From Enoplolaimus lenunculus (Eukaryota; Nematoda; Enoplea; Enoplida; Thoracostomopsidae), in the NCBI GenBank assembly GCA_030248215.1, contig JASANG010003801.1, positions 155,238-219,237 on the forward strand: DNA of 64,000 nucleotides, written 5' to 3'. A program made the translations under genes and the position numbers. The stretch's first letter is position 1. Every line of letters starts with the position of its first letter. Below the pieces are notes generated by a model. That model saw nothing but the letters and a program-made list of their open reading frames with translations, made no database searches and was not told the origin of the DNA. Below, in pieces: positions 63,191-64,000 of the stretch.

Positions 63191-64000
63191 CGCGCCCACG
63201 GAGCTACGTCATACCTATATACGGAACAAAATCAGACGTCGTCGGCAAATCGTCAGAGACCATCAAAAGAAAGACTGACATCGATAGAAGTGTTGAAATT
63301 CCAAGCGATACTTTTTGTTCGCGTTCGCCTAAAATATTTCAATTGATTTACTAAACGAATCATTAGCCGTATTCTCAAATGTGTATAGCATCTATAGCCA
63401 GTCAGTAGTAAAGTTTTCAAACAAGCGAACTTCAGCGATTGCGAATCGCAAATTACACATAATAGGACCAGGGCCGGAGCAGTCACTCACCATACCTCCT
63501 ATTTTGGGGGGCCTACCTCTAAAAGGGTCCCCACCCTAACCGGTTGAAACAAAAAACCGCTTAAGTTTTAAAATGTGTCTGGCTTCTCGCTCGCTTCGCT
63601 CGCGAGTTTGGGGTCCCCCGCCCTGGAATTTGGTGGGAGCCCCAACCTCTGCCTGCTCCGGCATTGACAAGGACAAATGAAAGCTCAAAACCACTTTGCT
63701 AAGCGTTAGCTATTCGAAGGCTGAAGGCTCAAAAGTTATACAGATCTTATTAGCAATGCTTGTATTTTCAAATGCGTATAACACCTAACACCAGTTGTCG
63801 ATAACGTCTTGTAACTTTCCAACCACACATAAAAAAGAATTTCTAAATTTATTCAGAAAAGTATTTTCTGTGGCAATTTTTCAAATAATAACTGCAAAAC
63901 GTATATTTTCAGACTTTATTTCAAAGCTGTTCTGAAATGTTTTCTGTTATAACAGAACCACTTTTCAACTGCACCCTGCCAGTTATATTTCTTAAATGTG

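Larger units (their letters stand above)
61884..64000. other. Intronic or upstream DNA of the ion-channel gene
   Basis: No exon seen. Contents: short tandem repeats at 62150-62230 and 62300-62425, a duplicated block (62532 and 62726), a 32-bp minisatellite (62882-63190), and partial MITE copies at 63362-63480 and 63763-63830. Exons for the ligand-binding domain must lie past 64000. Confidence 0.6.

Noticed and set aside
62864-63354. Three overlapping + frames of 126-160 codons with a WSLQRMWTWLC repeat
   Set aside because: A 32-bp tandem repeat opens all three frames and gives the same peptide in each. No splice sites or domain.
1-64000. tRNA, rRNA, CRISPR arrays, prokaryotic operons, LTR or capsid-bearing elements
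   Set aside because: I looked for cloverleaf A/B boxes, rRNA cores, direct-repeat/spacer arrays, gag-pol or capsid motifs and paired LTRs and found none that I could support.

Overview
This is eukaryotic DNA: AT-rich, with coding blocks broken by GT...AG introns whose acceptors are mostly a short U-run next to (T)TTCAG/TTTTAG. Many interspersed arrays read (TTAGGC)n, the nematode telomere hexamer. Together these suggest a nematode with a large, repeat-rich, long-intron genome. That is inference; no rRNA or mitochondrial marker is present. Three protein genes can be supported, and the rest is introns and intergenic DNA packed with small foldback (MITE-like) elements and minisatellites.

Gene 1 (+ strand, 1-36231) is a p190 RhoGAP (ARHGAP5/ARHGAP35, Drosophila RhoGAPp190 family), entering the window after its N-terminal GTPase domain. 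I could place 28 exons whose splice phases agree at every junction: FF domains (1118-8356), pseudo-GTPase pG1 (8790-11168) and pG2 (11389-13123), a very long low-complexity linker (13668-33858), and the RhoGAP domain (33859-36231) with its arginine finger. A 1179-nt exon at 21505-22683 is phase-symmetric and could be skipped. Without it the visible protein is 2549 aa, with it 2942 aa; human p190 is about 1500 aa in full. In other animals this protein turns RhoA off downstream of adhesion and Src signalling.

Gene 2 (- strand, 51590 to 40236) is a nine-exon gene for a secreted 537-aa protein that I do not recognise. It has a signal peptide, a long basic region, a cysteine-containing beta-rich half and a Gly/Ser/Asn-rich tail ending in Cys, with a polyadenylation signal about 40 nt after the stop. 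It converges with gene 1. It is the best candidate here for something undescribed.

Gene 3 (- strand, 61883 to 60251, entering from beyond 64000) is the 3' end of a Cys-loop ligand-gated ion channel: M3, a long M3-M4 loop, M4 and an unusually long tail.

The 36.2-40.2 kb, 51.6-60.2 kb and 61.9-64 kb stretches hold no gene I can support. They and the introns contain several MITE-like families: one carrying internal (TTAGGC)n arrays between 30-bp inverted ends; one ending CAGGGTGCAACCGG with 8-bp target duplications (hAT-like); palindromic GAGTC-rich elements with TA target sites; a GGGTTGCGCTATAC-ended family; and foldbacks with poly-G or CATATG cores. Several minisatellites (31, 32, 49 and 150 bp units, and a palindromic GCTTCAG array) and one LINE fragment are also present.
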